Assembly: GCA_019671005.1 (NCBI GenBank) | Contig: CM033745.1 | Coordinates: 19,768,921-19,832,920 of the forward strand | Direction of reading: 5' to 3' | DNA from: Hibiscus mutabilis | Taxonomy: Eukaryota; Streptophyta; Magnoliopsida; Malvales; Malvaceae | DNA length: 64,000 nt | Shown: one piece after another, positions 22,765 to 33,390 of the stretch | Layout of the letters: each line of letters starts with the position of its first letter | How positions within the stretch are numbered: position 1 is the stretch's first letter | Notes under the pieces: generated by a model | What the model was told of the DNA's origin: nothing | The model's database searches: none | Seen by the model: the letters and a program-made list of their open reading frames with translations, nothing else | Position numbers and translations under genes: made by a program

Positions 22765-23411
22765 ATGAATACCGAAGAGTGATTAACATCACTGGAAGTT
22801 ACCTGCAAAAACACCCAGGAAAAGCTGGAGAAGTTAGAAAGTTATCTGAAATAGGAAATGAATGTGTCACGTAGGAAGATGGTCACTCATATCGCTGTGT
22901 TATTCGGGCTCAAAAACCCAAAAGGAGGAGAAGACACAAATGCTATACCACAGTTTCATGAGGAAGTTTTTGGAAACCAGAAAGGGGCTAATCCACCTCA
23001 AATAAAACTCCCCTTTCATTTTGCTGAATCATCTATTCGGGCACCGGTAGAACGCAGAGTCAATCACGGTGAAGCTCAAAACTTTGAAGTCCCAGATCTG
23101 GACAGATTGCTGACAAGGACAACGCAAACAAGAAGCTGGAAGAGCGTTGCAAAAAGTTGGAAGAAATGATGAGAGCTTTCCAGGAAGGGAATATGCATGG
23201 TGGTTCAGAAGCCAAGGACTTGAGCTTGGTGACTAACCTAATGGTCCTGCCGAAATTCAAGACCCCTGACTTTAATAAATATGACGGAACCACTTGTCCA
23301 AATGCTCATCTAACCATGTACTACAGGAAGATGTCAATGTACTTGGACAATGAGAAACTCTTGATTCACTACTTTCAGGATAATTTGATTGGATCTGCAT
23401 TTCGTTGGTAT
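22765..23411 (+). pseudogene. Unit 1 gag, 5' part before the inversion breakpoint
   Basis: Starts ATG at 22765 with a coiled-coil N-terminus, then the conserved block PKFKTPDFNKYDGTTCP near 23250-23300, and stops abruptly near 23409 after the GSAFRW motif, where sequence switches to an inverted PBS. The continuation of exactly this gag, starting at the same motif, lies on minus from 32780. Stops near 22783 and 22855 and a frameshift near 23100 break the frame. At 23376-23378 it keeps CAG where units 2 and 3 have TAG. The 250 bp before it (22512-22764) is AT-rich spacer. Confidence 0.83.
23385..23411 (+). repeat. Left inversion breakpoint: 27-bp inverted duplicate
   Basis: This 27-bp gag stretch (starting TTGATTGGATCTGCAT) is present again in inverted form at 32754-32780, with two differences. 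On re-inverting 23410-32780 the two copies fall on top of each other, as expected if a staggered double-strand break was filled in before rejoining. The left junction shows microhomology GGTAT between gag and the PBS end. Confidence 0.75.
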
Positions 23412-23428
23412 CCCCAGCGAAGTTGCCA
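23411..23428 (-). other. Inverted PBS after LTR-b
   Basis: On minus, TGGCAACTTCGCTGGGGA follows the LTR-b end by three bases. It marks the first bases of the unit 2 leader; the rest of that leader resumes at 32781 on +, after about 55-58 bp have been lost relative to unit 3. Confidence 0.82.
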
Positions 23429-23431
23429 AGC

Positions 23432-25314
23432 TGTCGTAACCCTCTCAAGCTTCAACATTTCGGCAAAAAACATTAAAATCAACAGAGTCGCCACCAATCT
23501 TTTTTTAAAAAAAAGTGTGATTAGATCACCTAAATTGGGTTATTTTAATAAAAATATTTTATTTTCATCAAAATAACATTTTTCTGGTTTGCAGAAACAC
23601 AAACCCAGGTTCGGGAGTCGGTTACGCGTGGTGAAGGGTTAGCACCCCCACAGCGCCCAAAAATTGGTACCTTGTCGATTACAAGAGGCTTAAAAAGTCG
23701 GATTTTGCAATTTTTTATAGAACTTTAAATTATTATTCGTTTATGAATTAAATTCCATTTTAGCGGCCTTACCACACGAAAATGAACTCCAATTACCGCT
23801 AGCACTTCTGGCGCTAACCCGTCATTTCCGTTTAGTAAGGCACCGCATTAATTAAATTCCACTTTTTTACAGACAAGCAAAGAACGATTAATTTGTTGAG
23901 GGTTTTTATTAATTCTAAATCAATATTTACAAACCTAAAGAATTCTAAATGTTTTAACCTATTTAGGGGATTTAAATTTAATTAAGTGTGTTTTATTTCT
24001 TGTGAAAGGAACTTTATTGCAATGAAATTTCTATCTAAGCTTTGAAGGACCTATTCCTAAAGTCAACTTAATTCTGGGGCAACAAAATAAGAAGACAAAA
24101 TTTACGAAGCTTGAAACTTTATGTTTTAAAAAAAAAACTTTTTACCCTTTTATATTTGAAAACCTTGTTGTTGTTTTTTTAAACTTTCATTGTTTTATGT
24201 TTTTTTAAAACGGAAGAAGATTTTTAAAATGTTTCAAAATATTTATTATTATTTCTTTTAAAATACATTTTTTAAGAAAAATACATTTTTGGCTTTTTTA
24301 GTATTAAAAATTATCTATTTATTTTAAAGAACAATTCTTTATTATTTTAAAAAACCTACTTAATTTTACGCTTCTAAAAAAATACTTATTCTTTTAATAA
24401 AAAAGTAGTCAAATTAAAACAATGTAGTGAGTGAGATTTTTTATTAATTTCATGAATTTTAAAATTAAAAGAGGATGATTTAAATAATGAATTGGGTTTA
24501 AAGCCCCAAAACAACATCTTTTTATTTTCTTGAAAACAAATGGATCAAACACCATACTTTAACAAAAATAAGCATGTTCTTGATGTTCATCAAAGGGGAT
24601 GAACAAAGAGGAGGGCCATTGTGCCGGCCGCCATCCATCGGCGCCGGCCGCCGCATGCCGGCAGTGGTCTCCTCCCTTTTATTATTTCTTTGAACATAAT
24701 TAAACAAGAAAACAACACCATAAAAGATTAATTCGAACAAAAAACCAGATTAACATAAAATTATATAAGCATAATATGAAAAAAAAGGTAAAAACACCTA
24801 AAAAACAAAAACAAAATTAAAAAAGAAAAAGGGAAGAAATTATACCAACAAAGTGGCAAAAATGCCTACTTTTCCTCCTCGAGAATTCGAGCAATGCAGG
24901 GTGCGCGACGCTGGGGATTTGGGGAGTCAATCCCAAGCACATGATGCGCACGCGCCAAGCGCGTGGCAGCGCGGGTTGACCCCTTTTTTTTCTTTATTCA
25001 ATCCAAGCCCTTGATCCTTTCAACCCCAGATCCGACGATCTCAAATAAACCTGAAAAAAGATAAATGGGTTAATTTAGGCCTCTAAAAAAATAAAATGGG
25101 TTCCTTATTTATTATTTTTCTAGAGTTTTTTATGTAAATGGGCTTATTTTATTTTTTTAAAACGGGTTTTATGAACCATATTTTCCTCCCTTTTTATTTT
25201 AAATGGGCTCACTATTATTTTTTTATATTTTAATTAAAGTTGGCTTATTATTATTATTTATATTATGTATTAATTTTTTATTTTTTAAAAAAAATAGGTA
25301 AAAATCAAGTGACA
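23432..25314 (-). repeat. LTR-b, inverted, with internal deletion
   Basis: Minus-strand copy of the same LTR family: TGTCACTTG start at 25314, ACGACA end at 23432. It is 1883 bp because about 430 bp is missing at a junction near 24900, where sequence jumps from CCCCAAATCCCCAGCGTC to the segment starting CATTGCTCGAATT. The missing part includes the TATA box region, so this copy probably has no promoter. Before inversion it stood between unit 1 and unit 2. Confidence 0.9.
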
Positions 25315-25424
25315 ACAGTTGCCCCTTCTTTGCTTATTCTAGTGAAAAAGGGATACAACAAAGAACATGAGGCACTTGATTTTCACCAATCTTCGATCCG
25401 CTACTTAGCTCCGTCCTCCTTATG

Positions 25425-25690
25425 CCCAAACGGTTGGGTGGGTTCTATTCTCCTAATGCCTGAATAGATAGACGACCATCATTCTTTATGCGTTAGAACA
25501 GATAAACGGCTTCCAATCTCCTTACGCCTAAAAGGATAGGCGGGTTCTATTCCCCATATGCTCGAATAGATGAGTGACTTCCATTATTCATATGTCTGAA
25601 CGGATAAATGGCTTCCAATCTCCTTATGCCTGAAAGGATAGCGGGTTCTATTCTCCGTGTGCCCGAATAGATGAGCGAGTTCATTTGATG
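25425..25690 (-). repeat. Stem-loop array before the polypurine tract, copy 1
   Basis: Same series as in the other units, read on minus. Notable variants that keep pairing: CGTT/AACG where others have CGTTT/AGACG, CGCCTA/TAGGCG extended by one pair, and GTCT/AGGC with a G-U pair. The last hairpin has ACCC/GGGC around AACCGTTT. Confidence 0.68.
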
Positions 25691-25934
25691 AAAAGTTTCT
25701 ACATACCTGCAAAAACCTGATACATGATGTCATCATGACAGGAATGTCCCTAAGGATATCTACAACATGAATGCATGTCACTTTTTCTAAGCTTGTTAAC
25801 TTAAATTAGTGGCCATCTCCACTGTCTCTGCTTCACTATCTTCCTTTTTCATGTCTCTTTGCTTTATGGAACGGTCATCTTCTGCTTCATCATTCTCATT
25901 TCTTACGTTTCCTCGCTTCATGGAAAATATTTAA

Positions 25935-26159
25935 TCATTGCGTGTTTGAATCATTTGTTTTCAAAAATTCACCTATCATTGTAGTTGATACATCAATATC
26001 GAGTGAAAGGCATTTCAAGCAATCTTGCATACAATTAAGCCTCTTTATGAATCTATCAAAATCATCACCTTGAGTGATATTGGACTTAAATTCCATTCCT
26101 TCTGACTTGGGTATCAAATGCCCCCAACCATAACAAACCGAATGCTCAAAACTAAGCAA
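25935..26159 (-). CDS. Small 74-codon ORF in the 3' region, copy 1
   Basis: Uninterrupted frame starting MLSFEHSVCYGWGHL. It has several amino-acid replacements relative to copies in units 2 and 3 (for example IPKSEGM for IPNSEGR and DFDRF for DFDGF), with no evidence that the protein is constrained. No domain recognised. Confidence 0.35.
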   Translation of the reverse strand: MLSFEHSVCYGWGHLIPKSEGMEFKSNITQGDDFDRFIKRLNCMQDCLKCLSLDIDVSTTMIGEFLKTNDSNTQ

Positions 26160-26765
26160 TGAACTATGTCATAGTCCCTATATTCTCAGGCCATTGGCAG
26201 AGTAATACACAAAAATCTCTTGTTCATTTTAATAATGTTTAACCAAATGATTTTTATCCCAATAAAAGACATTTATAAAGGAAAAGAAGGAAATTGAAGG
26301 AAAAGGTCATAAAGAAGAATTCTTATTAATGTTGTGCCAAACATGAAAGAAAGGTACAAAGGAAAAGGTCCAAAAGACAGGTATCCAAATATCAAAGGCT
26401 TGAACCTCCTGGAGATGACCCTGAATGTTGTCCTTGTCAAGAAGATTTCGTCTACTGTAAGGACGTATAGAGGTATGAACTTCTTTCTGAAATGCCGAGT
26501 CTATATGGGATTCTTTTGTTGCCAACTTGATTGCAAAATTTTGAGCCACCCTTTGCAGGTTTTCAACTCGAATCCTCCTTTGGTTTCAAGACACCTTTTG
26601 CGGGTTTTCATCTTGAACCCTCCTTTTTCTTTTATTTGTTTGACCTAAACCGCCCTTTGCGGATTTTCACTTTTAAGTTCTTTTTTTTTCTTTGACCTAA
26701 AGCACCCTTTGCGGGTTTTCACTTTAAGTTCTTTTTTTTCTTTTTCTTTTTTTTCTTTTTCCTCT

Positions 26766-29700
26766 TCATGCATAGTACTTCTTGACTGAATTAGAGTTTA
26801 CTGGATTCTTGAGCTCATCTCCATCTATTTTAGCTAGAATTAATGCCCTTCTATCAAAGGCTTTTGACACAACATAGGGCCCATCCCATTAGGTGCCCAT
26901 TTTCCTCGAGAATCTTTTTGGATTGGTAATATCTTCTTTAATACCAAATCCCCTTCTCGGAACTTTCGCGGGTGGACCTTCTTGTCATATGCCCGTATCA
27001 TCCTTTTCTAGTACATTTGACCATGACAGAATGCTTCTAGTCTCTTCTCATCGATGAGGTTCAGCTGATTGTATCTTGCTTGAACCCATTCAGCCTCTTC
27101 TAAGTTTGTCTCTTTTAAGACACAGAGGAATGGTTTTTCAACTTCAATTGGTAACACAGCCTCCATCCTATATACCAAAGAGAATGGCATTGCCCCAGTA
27201 GAGGTTCGTATAGAAGTTCTATAGACATATAATGCGAAAGGCAGCTTCTTTTGCCAATCAGTGTAAGTGTTAGCATTTTTGCCACTATCTTCTTGATATT
27301 CTTATTTGCAGCCTCTACAGCTCCATTCATTTTCGGGCGATAGGTCACCGAATTGTGATGCTTGATTTGAAACTGGTCACAGACCTCATCCATCATCTTA
27401 CTATTTAAATTTGAGGCGTTGTCGGTCATAATCCTTTCAGGTAGGCCATAGTGACATATAATTTCCTTTTTTAAGAATTTGCATACAACAGACCTTGTGA
27501 CATTTGCATAAGATGCAGCTTCTACCCATTTGGTGAAGTAGTCGATAGCCACTAAGATGAATCTATGCCCATTCGATGCCTTCGGGTAGATTTTCACGAT
27601 TACGTCTAATCCCCACATTGAAATTGGTGACGGAGCCGTTATAACATGAAGTGGAAGAGGTGGTGTATGAACTTTATCTGTATAGACTTGACACTTATGG
27701 CACTTGCGGGGATAATTGATGCAGTCTGTCTCCATAGTGGACCAATAATAACCAAAGTGCATGATCTGTCTAACCATGGTGAAGCCACTTGGATGAGTTC
27801 CACAAACTTCTTCGTGAACTTCCTCTAGTATTGTTTGAGCTTCTTTGTCATCCACACACCTTAACAGCACCTGATCCAGACTCTTTTTATATAGGATTTC
27901 GCCATCGAGGACATATCCTGCAGCAAACCTTCTTATTGTCTTCTTGTCATTCCCAGTTGCCTATGGGGCTATATTCTTGGGTCTTGATATACCGTAAGAT
28001 GTCATGATACCATGGAAGGCCGTCTATTTCTTCCTTTACGTTGCAACAATAGGCTGGGGAATCAAAAAGTTGCATTTTAATATGCACCATCTTCGTGCCT
28101 TCACTCGCTTTAAACATGGCTGCTAGAGTAGCAAGGGCATCAACCATTTGATTATCTTCTCTCGGGAGATATTTGAAGGTAATCTTGTCAATTTTTTTTA
28201 TCAGTTGAAGAACCAGTTTTTAATACTTCACCAATTTCGTGTCTTTTGTTTCCTACTCTCCTCGAATCTGATAGATGACTAGTGCTGAATCACCAAAGAC
28301 TCTTAAGATTTTAATTTCTTTTCAATGGCTGCTCGTAGACCAAGTATACAAGCCTCGTATTCAGCCATGTTGTTGGTGCAGAAGAATTCCAATATGCTTG
28401 TGAATGGGTAATGGTTTCCTTATGGCGAAACCAAGATTTCCCCAATACCTCGTCCTAAAGCGTTTGTAGCACCGTCAAAATTTATTACCTAGGATTCTTC
28501 TGAGTCATCATTTTCCTCGGTCAAAATGCACATCAGGTCTTCATCTGGGAACTTGAAGTTTAATGTCTCATAGTCTTCGCAGGCACGACTTGCCAAGAAA
28601 TTTGCTATCGCACCCTTTTATATCTTTCTAGCTTACATACTGAATATCGAATTCTGATAGTAACATTTGCCAACGGGCCATTTTTCCTGAAAAAACTGGA
28701 GCTTCCATCATGAACTTCAGAGGATCTAGCTTTGATATTAACCACATGGTATGGTATAGCATGTACTGTCTTAGCCTCTTTGCCGCCCATACTAAGGCAC
28801 AACACAATTTCTTGATTGAGGAATATCTGGTTTCAGAATCTGTGAATTTCTTACTCAAGTAGTAGATTACTCTTTCTTTTCTTCCCATCTCGTCATGCTG
28901 TCCTAATACACATCCCATCGAATCTTCATGGATAGTTAAGTATAGAATCAGGGGTTTCTCTGGAACGGGCAGTACTAGAATAGGGGGATTCATCAACTGC
29001 TTCTTGATTTCCTCTAGCGCAGCTTGGCACTCTTCATTCCATGTCCCTGGGTTATTCTTTCGAAGTATTCTAAATACAGGACTGCATTTCTCTGTTAATT
29101 GAGAGATGAAACGAGCAATGTAATTTAACCTTCCAAGGAATCCTCAAACCTCTTTTTGCGTTTGAGGTGGTGGGAGTTTCTGAATGGCTTTGACTTTATC
29201 CAGGTCAATCTCAATTCATCTTTCACTTAGGATGAACTCCGGTAATTTTCCTGACCGAACTCCAAAGGTGCATTTGGTTGGGTTGAGTTTTAACTGAAAC
29301 TTTCTTAACCTTTTGAAGAGTTTTTCCAGATTCTCTATGTGTTCTTCTTCCGAATAGGATTTGGCAATCATACCATCAACGTAAACTTCTATCTCTTTGT
29401 GCCTCATATCATGGAATAGAGTTACCATGACTCGTTAATATGTTGCCCCTGCATTCTTGAGGCCAAAAGGCATGACTTTGTAGCAAAAGGTTTCCCACGG
29501 AGTTATAAATGTGGTCTTATTCATATCCTTTGGGCACATCTTGATCTTGTTATACCCTGAGAAGCCATCCATAAAGGAGAAGAGAGAATGCCCCGCTGTG
29601 CTGTCCACTAGGGTGTCGATGTGCGGCAGTGGGAAGTTATCTTTAAGACTCGCCCTATTAAGATCTCGATAATCGACGCACATGCGCACTTTTCCACCTT

Positions 29701-30218
29701 TCTTTGGAATTGGGACGATATTTTCTACCCATTATGTGTATTTTACAACTTCTAGGAATCTGGCATCATACTGCTTCTTAACTTCATCCCTAATTTTCAA
29801 GAGCATTTCTGGCTTCATTCTTCTTAACTTTTGCTATACAGGCTTGCATTCTGGCCTAATAGGGAGTCTGTGCACAACAATGTATGTATTCAGTCCCGGC
29901 ATATTTTCACACGACCAAGAAAAAATGTCTGTATACTCCCGTAGAAGTTTGACCAAACTCAGTCGGGTTTCAGCAGTGATAAAGGTACCGATCTTTACCT
30001 TGCGTTTTTCTTCTTCAATTCCGAAATTCAAAGTTTCCAACTCTTCTTTGTGGGGTAGAATTTGCTTTCCTTCGTTCTCTACTAACCTGAGCATATCATT
30101 GGGAAGATCATATTCTTCCTCGCCTTCCCAGTTTTCGACCTCTTCTTAACATATGGGCAGTTCGAAGTCAATTTCTAGGTCAGATTCGGAGTTATGAATA
30201 CCATTGATATCTGAATAC
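26766..30218 (-). pseudogene. Unit 1 pol remnant (RT, RNase H, aRNH, integrase), inverted
   Basis: Second exon side of the polyprotein, beginning just after the intron acceptor at 30219. RT keeps CVDYRDLNRAS near 29680 and FSFMDGFSGYNKI near 29590; the active-site YVDD reads YVDG (near 29384-29373), a missing catalytic aspartate. The RT-linked RNase H is followed by the archaeal-type aRNH (28520-28130), broken by stops. Integrase keeps D in WGLDV near 27620, D in MTDNAS near 27430 and E in GAVEAA near 27315, then a 1-bp frameshift near 27273. The C-terminus ends with NPV.. and KKYYA just before the stop at 26768. At 29960-29962 and 29495-29497 it keeps sense codons where units 2 and 3 share stops. 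Confidence 0.88.
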
Positions 30219-30498
30219 CTGTAAGGGAAAGGATCAAATACACAACGAGAAATGAATAAAGAAATGAATGAAATGATTTGTTTTGTTTTGATTTTGGTAT
30301 TTTTTACATTTTTATTCTGTTTTATAGTTTGTTTTTGGTATTCAAGTATTTAGGGAAAGAACGTTTTCCACACGAAGTTTATTGAAGAAAACATCATTTT
30401 ATTGATAAGTAGAACCATAATGGTTAAACATGGGCCCTTAACAAGAGATCTCAAATTGCCCCCAGGCCAAAAGCAAATGAGTTGGTTTCGGGTATTAC
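30219..30498 (-). other. Predicted intron between protease and RT, unit 1
   Basis: On minus the exon ends CCACAGA and the intron begins GTAATACCC at 30498; it ends TTCCCTTACAG at 30219, followed by GTATTCAGATATCAATGG. The 280-nt sequence is AT-rich and full of stops, while the frame before (ending RSSTE) and after joins in phase. Ogre elements are known to carry a spliced intron between gag-pro and pol. Units 2 and 3 have the same sites. Confidence 0.72.
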
Positions 30499-32780
30499 TC
30501 TGTGGATGACCTAAAAGCTATAGGGATGTCTTCCACAGTCCAGTTGTTTAGTTCTGAGCAAGGGCGGATCATGGAGTGGTACTTGTTTCCCTCATCCTCC
30601 CCTAATATTGCGTTAATGTTCAGCTCCCCAAAAGCCTTCTCTAAACTGTTCTTTATTTTCTCTTTGTTTGAAGTGTCAGGATTCATAATTCCTCATGATA
30701 CAAAGGTTTGCCTCAACGGCGGGAAATTCATTGGTTTCCACTTTACTTATTCTCCATTTAATTGGGCTTTCCTCTTTTCTTGTTTTTCTCTAATTGCAGC
30801 TCTCCTTTCCATGGGGTTGGGTTTGTAACCTAGCCCAAATCTATCTCGTTTGTCAAGGATCATCACTGGATATGGCCTCCCTTGAAGCTGCTTGCCAAGG
30901 CCTTTTCTGGCTTTCGTTTCTTTTCCAAGGGTCTTCTTTACTTGCATCTTAGCGTTGTTCGACAATTCTGGCTCTGGGAATTTACTTCCTTCAGAAACAA
31001 ATGTGGCGTTGACAAGTTCAAGGGTCCTGAAGTGGCACTCAAGTGCGCCTTCATCCACCTGAATTTATGGAGCATCTGCTGATACCGATGCTATGATCTC
31101 TTCTTCAGCTCCTACGTCCACCAGCTAGCCTCCAACTATGAACTTCAATTTTTGGTGGAGAGTAGAAGGGATAGCCCCTGCCGTGTGAATCCAAGGGTGC
31201 CCTAGCAGACAACTGTAAGTGGGCCATATGTCCATTACTATGAAATCCACCTCAAAGGTTAATGGTCTAATTTGCAGGGGAACTTCAATTTTGCCCAAAA
31301 CATCTCTTTGGGTTCTATCAAAGGCCCTTACCGAGTTTTGGTAGGCAATCATATGATAACTATAGATTGGTAACTTCTTTAAGGTGGCTAGGGGCAGGAC
31401 GTTTAAGGCTGATCCATTATCAATTAGAACCCCTGGCAACATGTGTCCCTTGCAACGTGTAGAGATGTGGAGAGCTTTGTATGATCCTCTCCCAACAGCC
31501 GGAATCTCTTCATCATTGAATGTGATAAAGTTGTTAACAACAATATTATTGACCAACCCTTCTATCTTGTCAGTCGATATTTCCTTCGATACAAATGTCT
31601 GGTTCAAAATTTTCAAGAGGGCATCTCTATGACCCTCAGAACTCAGCAGCAACGAGAACATTAAAATTCTAGCTGGGAGCTTGTGAAGTTGCTCCACTAC
31701 ACTATATTCACCGTCCCTCAAAATTTTCAAAAATTCTTGAACCTCTGACTCCTTTACAAGCTCAAGTTGTGCTTTAGGTTTCTCTGTCAAGAAATCCTTT
31801 TCTCCTTCTGGTTCTTTATCCGCTGCCCTTCTCTAAGCAGCATCTCTGTCTTCTAGTCCAAGTGGCGAATAGCATCGTCCACTTCTTGTAAAGGGTGTTT
31901 TAATCTCTGCAACATGTTTCTTTATCTGTCTATCTTCCTCCTCATTCACTGCATTCACCCCATTCTTTTGGTGACTGGGTAGTGGGTTATCCTTATCGTC
32001 AGACGAGTCAAACGATAGCATTCCTAACTTTCGTAAATCTTCAACCACCCTCTTGAAAGCCGTGCAATTTTTTATAGTATGTCCTTTGTTCCCGACGTGG
32101 TACTCGCACTGGACTTTCTCATTATACCATGGTGGGTATAGGGGAGAGAAATGTGGAACTTGTCGTGGAAAGACCGTCTATGCTTGAACTAACTCCGAAA
32201 AGAGTTCAGCATACGTCATGGGGATGGGCAAAAAATAGGGTTTCTTGCTTCCCTGGTACCTTCGCTCATCTTTTTGCGGATTTGAGGCCACCTGGTTGGT
32301 TACCTGAGCAGCAGGCTTATTCAAGACTACCCATTTTGAATAATTAGGATTGTAGGCACTCGTCATATTCACATCGTTGTCCTTCTTCCTGTAAGGCTTC
32401 TTGGCGTCACGTCCATCTAGTTTTCTACTTTTGATCGCAGCTAAGATCATTTCACTGTTTATCATCATGTCTGCGAAACTTTTGGTTACATGGTTGATCA
32501 TTCTATCGTAGAATGCACCCTTGAAGGTTTTGACGAACATTGGGGTAATCTCGCTCTCTAATAGCGGTGGTTGAACCTGTGCAGTGACATCGCGCCATAT
32601 TTGGGCGTACTGGCGGAAGCTTTCATTGTTTCTTTGTTCCATCCCCTATAGGACTAATCTACTTGGAGTCATGTCAGTGACATGCTTGTACTACTCACCG
32701 AACGCCTTTAACAGATCCTTCCACGTTCGGATGTTCTCTCAACTCAACTAGGTATACCAACGGGATGCAGATCCAATCAA
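30499..32780 (-). pseudogene. Unit 1 gag (3' part) and protease, inverted
   Basis: Read on minus from 32780, this resumes gag at the same GSASRW point where the + part stops at 23409. It includes ESFRQYAQIWRDV near 32620, one zinc knuckle CEYHVGNKGHTIKNC (near 32111-32067), and the aspartic protease with LIDNGSALNVLP near 31430-31395, where DNG replaces the usual DTG/DSG. About 480 bp is deleted near 31893: the sequence jumps from HVAEIK to TRSGRCYSPLG, removing a second Cys-rich motif present in unit 3. Stops near 32176 and 31833 disrupt it. Confidence 0.83.
32754..32780 (-). repeat. Right inversion breakpoint: 27-bp inverted duplicate
   Basis: Inverted copy of 23385-23411 with CCC in place of TTT... 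at two positions (GCATCCCGT against GCATTTCGT). At 32781 the sequence switches without transition to the leader of unit 2 on +, starting GTCAGAATTTGC. Confidence 0.75.
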
Positions 32781-33390
32781 GTCAGAATTTGCAAATTAAT
32801 ATAGAGCTTAAAATTATTGTCCGTTTATAGATTTAATTCCATTTTATGCATTTAAAACTTGGTTTCAAGCTCTGGACCCGAGCTTTACCCCGTTTGTTTA
32901 ATTGGGGGAAAACGCTATTGCTCTCGGGGGAATACTAATTCTCTGTATGGGCCTAGTAAGTACCTTCGGGGCTCATGCTCTATGTCTTCGTGTGGATACT
33001 GATCCTTCGTATAGGTATAGAAGTGGGTCCCCCTAAGTTAAACATGTTTCGTAGGGGATAGCGAGGACAATTTAGGAACCTTTTAGAACTAAACCTATTT
33101 GAGAATCTAGAAGCCTACCCCTCTAGATCCATGTGGAAAATTTAGGTGTAGAAGTTTGGTCAAATTATTTCGTAGAGATGGTCTGTGGAGACATGTCCAG
33201 AAGTGTCGAATGCGCTGCCCAGTTACTATTCATACAATGGAATTATTTTGGACCTTTATGTTTAATCTTGTTCTTAAAATGTATTCTAATCATTTCCTTG
33301 TTTTGAATTTTGCATGTTTTGTGCATTATCATTCCATAATAAAGAAGGGGTTGTTTCTTAATATACTTACTCGGATAAAAAGACAGCTTT
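32781..33390 (+). other. Unit 2 leader (5' end lost at the breakpoint)
   Basis: Aligns with the unit 3 leader from 46906, so PBS and the first bases are missing here and lie inverted at 23410-23428. Contains the conserved hairpin TCTAT/ATAGA (32979-32983 and 33017-33021); relative to unit 1 a C-G pair has become T-A, a compensated change. About 50 bp present in units 1 and 3 is missing near 33050. Confidence 0.7.

Larger units (their letters stand above)
25315..26765 (-). other. Unit 1 3' region (inverted): polypurine tract, stem-loops, small ORF
   Basis: Read on minus from 26765: the pol-proximal stem-loops with CCCGCAAAGGG-like core (26740-26540), a spacer, the 74-codon ORF (26159-25935), the ATCYNTTC-loop hairpin array (25690-25425) and the polypurine tract AAAGAAGGGGCAACTGT (25331-25315), directly followed by LTR-b. 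The NA-1 target region is uninterrupted here, though diverged (near 26384). Confidence 0.83.

Noticed and set aside
23410..32780. Independent minus-strand element inserted into unit 1
   Set aside because: It has only one LTR, no target duplication, and begins in gag at exactly the point where the + gag stops; an inversion explains all of this with one event.
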